Under the pieces are notes generated by a model. That model saw nothing but the letters and a program-made list of their open reading frames with translations, did not search any database and was not told the DNA's origin. This document shows, in pieces, positions 63,601-64,000 of a stretch of DNA of 64,000 nucleotides. Numbering within the stretch: the first letter of the stretch is position 1; every line of letters begins with the position of its first letter. A program made the translations under genes and the position numbers. The DNA is from Lumbricus terrestris. Lineage: Eukaryota > Annelida > Clitellata > Crassiclitellata > Lumbricidae. Location: NCBI GenBank assembly GCA_949752735.1, contig OX457036.1, positions 15,317,356-15,381,355 on the forward strand. The letters run 5' to 3'.

Positions 63601-64000
63601 GAACCGTATACAGACTTTTATATTGAGTTTAAGCAATGACTAATATTATAATCGATGACGACATCGATCAGTGATAATCATTGAGTTTTTAAGCCATATA
63701 ATAAAAGTACTATGCAACCACTGCAGCACTCCCACGTCGTAGTACACTGTAGACCTATACGGACTATGCAGAAGTGACCTTGACATGCCTATACACTTGA
63801 GCTTAAGTCTAACGGTCTAGACAGCTTTATCTACATAGATTCGAATGGAGGAGGCCAGGATGGGGTCGAGTCATTATGCCTTGGGTGCCTTCCAAAACGC
63901 CTCCGTGTTACCTTAGGCCTATACCTATTTTCATCGTAACGTAGCCTGATTACTTTTAAGTGGACTAAACTATCGGTCAATCTTAACTTATCTTACCATG
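63601..64000. other. No gene seen
   Basis: Unique-looking AT-rich sequence up to the window edge, without a supported feature. Confidence 0.5.

Overview
This is eukaryotic genomic DNA from an animal, most likely a marine invertebrate. Echinoderm-like is my guess, from the style of the repeats and one intron-rich metazoan gene; I cannot name a species. The DNA is AT-rich, crowded with microsatellites and small DNA transposons, and peppered with the palindrome AGGCCT.

One protein-coding gene is clear. It lies on the minus strand at 58905..35710 and is a complete glycogen debranching enzyme (AGL family). I can place eight exons whose splice phases agree end to end, giving a reading frame of 10620 nt (3539 residues plus stop). 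The last ~1550 residues (about 1990-3539) are a full-length AGL with both catalytic centres. In front is an extension of ~1990 residues. It starts with a separate small exon encoding a 19-residue hydrophobic segment followed by basic residues, like a membrane anchor. It continues as a long acidic, Ser/Glu-rich stretch and holds 26 tandem copies of a 30-residue repeat. A membrane-tethered debranching enzyme on a very long repetitive linker is the most striking feature of the window. Tethering is inferred from sequence, not shown.

Layout: 1-8.7 kb holds microsatellites, a 53-bp minisatellite, a foldback transposon and dispersed repeats. 8.75-13.5 kb is a decayed element with terminal inverted repeats and a THAP-like first exon. 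14.4-24.5 kb is an array of degenerate exon-like cassettes (T-rich acceptor, purine-rich body, GT donor) broken by three DNA transposons whose target-site duplications can be read. 24.7-29.4 kb holds a tRNA-derived SINE and two truncated non-LTR retrotransposons. tRNA-Lys(CTT) lies at 29.7 kb and tRNA-Ala(AGC) at 34.4 kb. 35.7-58.9 kb is the AGL gene; its 8.1-kb first intron carries hAT and MITE insertions. 59.5-61.6 kb is a TA-flanked inverted-repeat element, followed by AT-rich DNA, a 301-bp MITE and a CAGA-rich tract.

Besides AGL and the two tRNAs I see no other gene I would call functional; the remaining open frames are mostly translated microsatellites, antisense shadows or transposon remains.
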